Assembly: GCA_004026145.2 (NCBI GenBank)
Contig: CP034986.1
Location: 2,908,255-2,972,254, forward strand
Reading direction: 5' to 3'
DNA length: 64,000 nt
Source of the DNA: Takifugu bimaculatus
Lineage: Eukaryota; Chordata; Actinopteri; Tetraodontiformes; Tetraodontidae
The notes beneath the pieces are model-generated. The model saw only the letters and a program-made list of their open reading frames with translations, did no database searches and was not told where the DNA came from. Position numbers and translations under genes: made by a program. Position 1 is the stretch's first letter; every line of letters starts with the position of its first letter. Shown here piece after piece: positions 63,601 through 64,000 of this stretch.

Positions 63601-64000
63601 TGCTAATAACACATAACAAAGACAGATTATGTGTTCGATCCACATACTGGAACCTAGTAGTAGTAGTAAAATCGTCATAGGGCACAAATATAGTTTCTTG
63701 GAATTGAGAATGTTACCTACCGGTAATTATAGTATCATACTGTATGTTACTTAATAGCTAGATTTGTGAATGAATTCTAATGCCATCCATGTTTGGATAA
63801 TTCAATAATTCATTGAAAGTATTGTGTACTTTCCTCAAACTTGATATGGGGTGTAAAAAGATGGTTCACCTCTCACCTAAAAAGCTTTTTCACTTGTCTA
63901 AAGTTAGTCCACCCAGAATGTCCATCGTCACCCGCCGTTGTTATTCAGAGTCACTGAGTCTTAGCTAACATGTGACCCACAATTATCAGTGGCATCATGA
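60612..64000. other. fgf11 intron 2, to the window edge
   Basis: I searched both strands by eye for the about 111-bp exon 2 of the FGF11-14 family and for an exon 1, and found neither. A CA array lies at 62818-62872. The rest is AT-rich intron sequence. Confidence 0.45.

Overview
The window is vertebrate nuclear DNA, almost certainly from a ray-finned (teleost) fish. Protein-coding genes are split into short GT-AG exons separated by AT-rich introns full of CA/GT, TCTA and AATC microsatellites. Several repeat families that I recognise as common in teleost introns are present. There are no bacterial features: no operons, ribosome binding sites or CRISPR arrays.

Layout, left to right. (1) 1-324, plus strand: the terminal coding exon of a gene that enters from the left (encoding ...DLEDEVLDDIMNNN...SLSPIS, stop), followed by its 3' region. 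(2) 3278-7036, minus strand: a complete four-exon claudin of 213 residues ending in KEYV, best matched to claudin-7. (3) 10408-20688, minus: a complete 11-exon muscle-type nicotinic acetylcholine receptor beta-1-like subunit (490 residues). (4) 23852-35938, minus: a second complete 11-exon beta-1 subunit (501 residues), upstream of and in tandem with the first. (5) 45609-60611, minus: the last three coding exons of an intracellular fibroblast growth factor homologous factor, best called fgf11. Its first exons lie beyond the right edge. Intron 3 of fgf11 (about 13.7 kb) holds a tRNA-Asn(GTT) gene, a decayed tRNA copy, LINE debris and an unrecognised pair of long open frames at 59.1-60.2 kb.

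Context. The order FGF11-CHRNB1 on one strand, with CLDN7 nearby, matches the human 17p13.1 neighbourhood as I know it. The window therefore looks like the fish counterpart of that segment, with beta-1 present as a tandem pair. The two receptor genes share intron positions, and six of eleven exon lengths are identical, as expected from a tandem duplication. The products act in different places: claudin in epithelial tight junctions, beta-1 subunits in the neuromuscular receptor pentamer, and FGF11 inside excitable cells at voltage-gated sodium channels.

Most notable structure: a perfect 96-bp copy of the left-hand gene's terminal exon (253-348) inside claudin intron 2 (4595-4690); an arginine-to-cysteine change next to the Cys loop of one receptor; a clean non-autonomous hAT transposon with an 8-bp target duplication (10970-11657); a tRNA-Asn in a tandem repeat; and a candidate nested gene at 59.1-60.2 kb with splice signals and a poly(A) signal. 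I found no undescribed multi-gene system.
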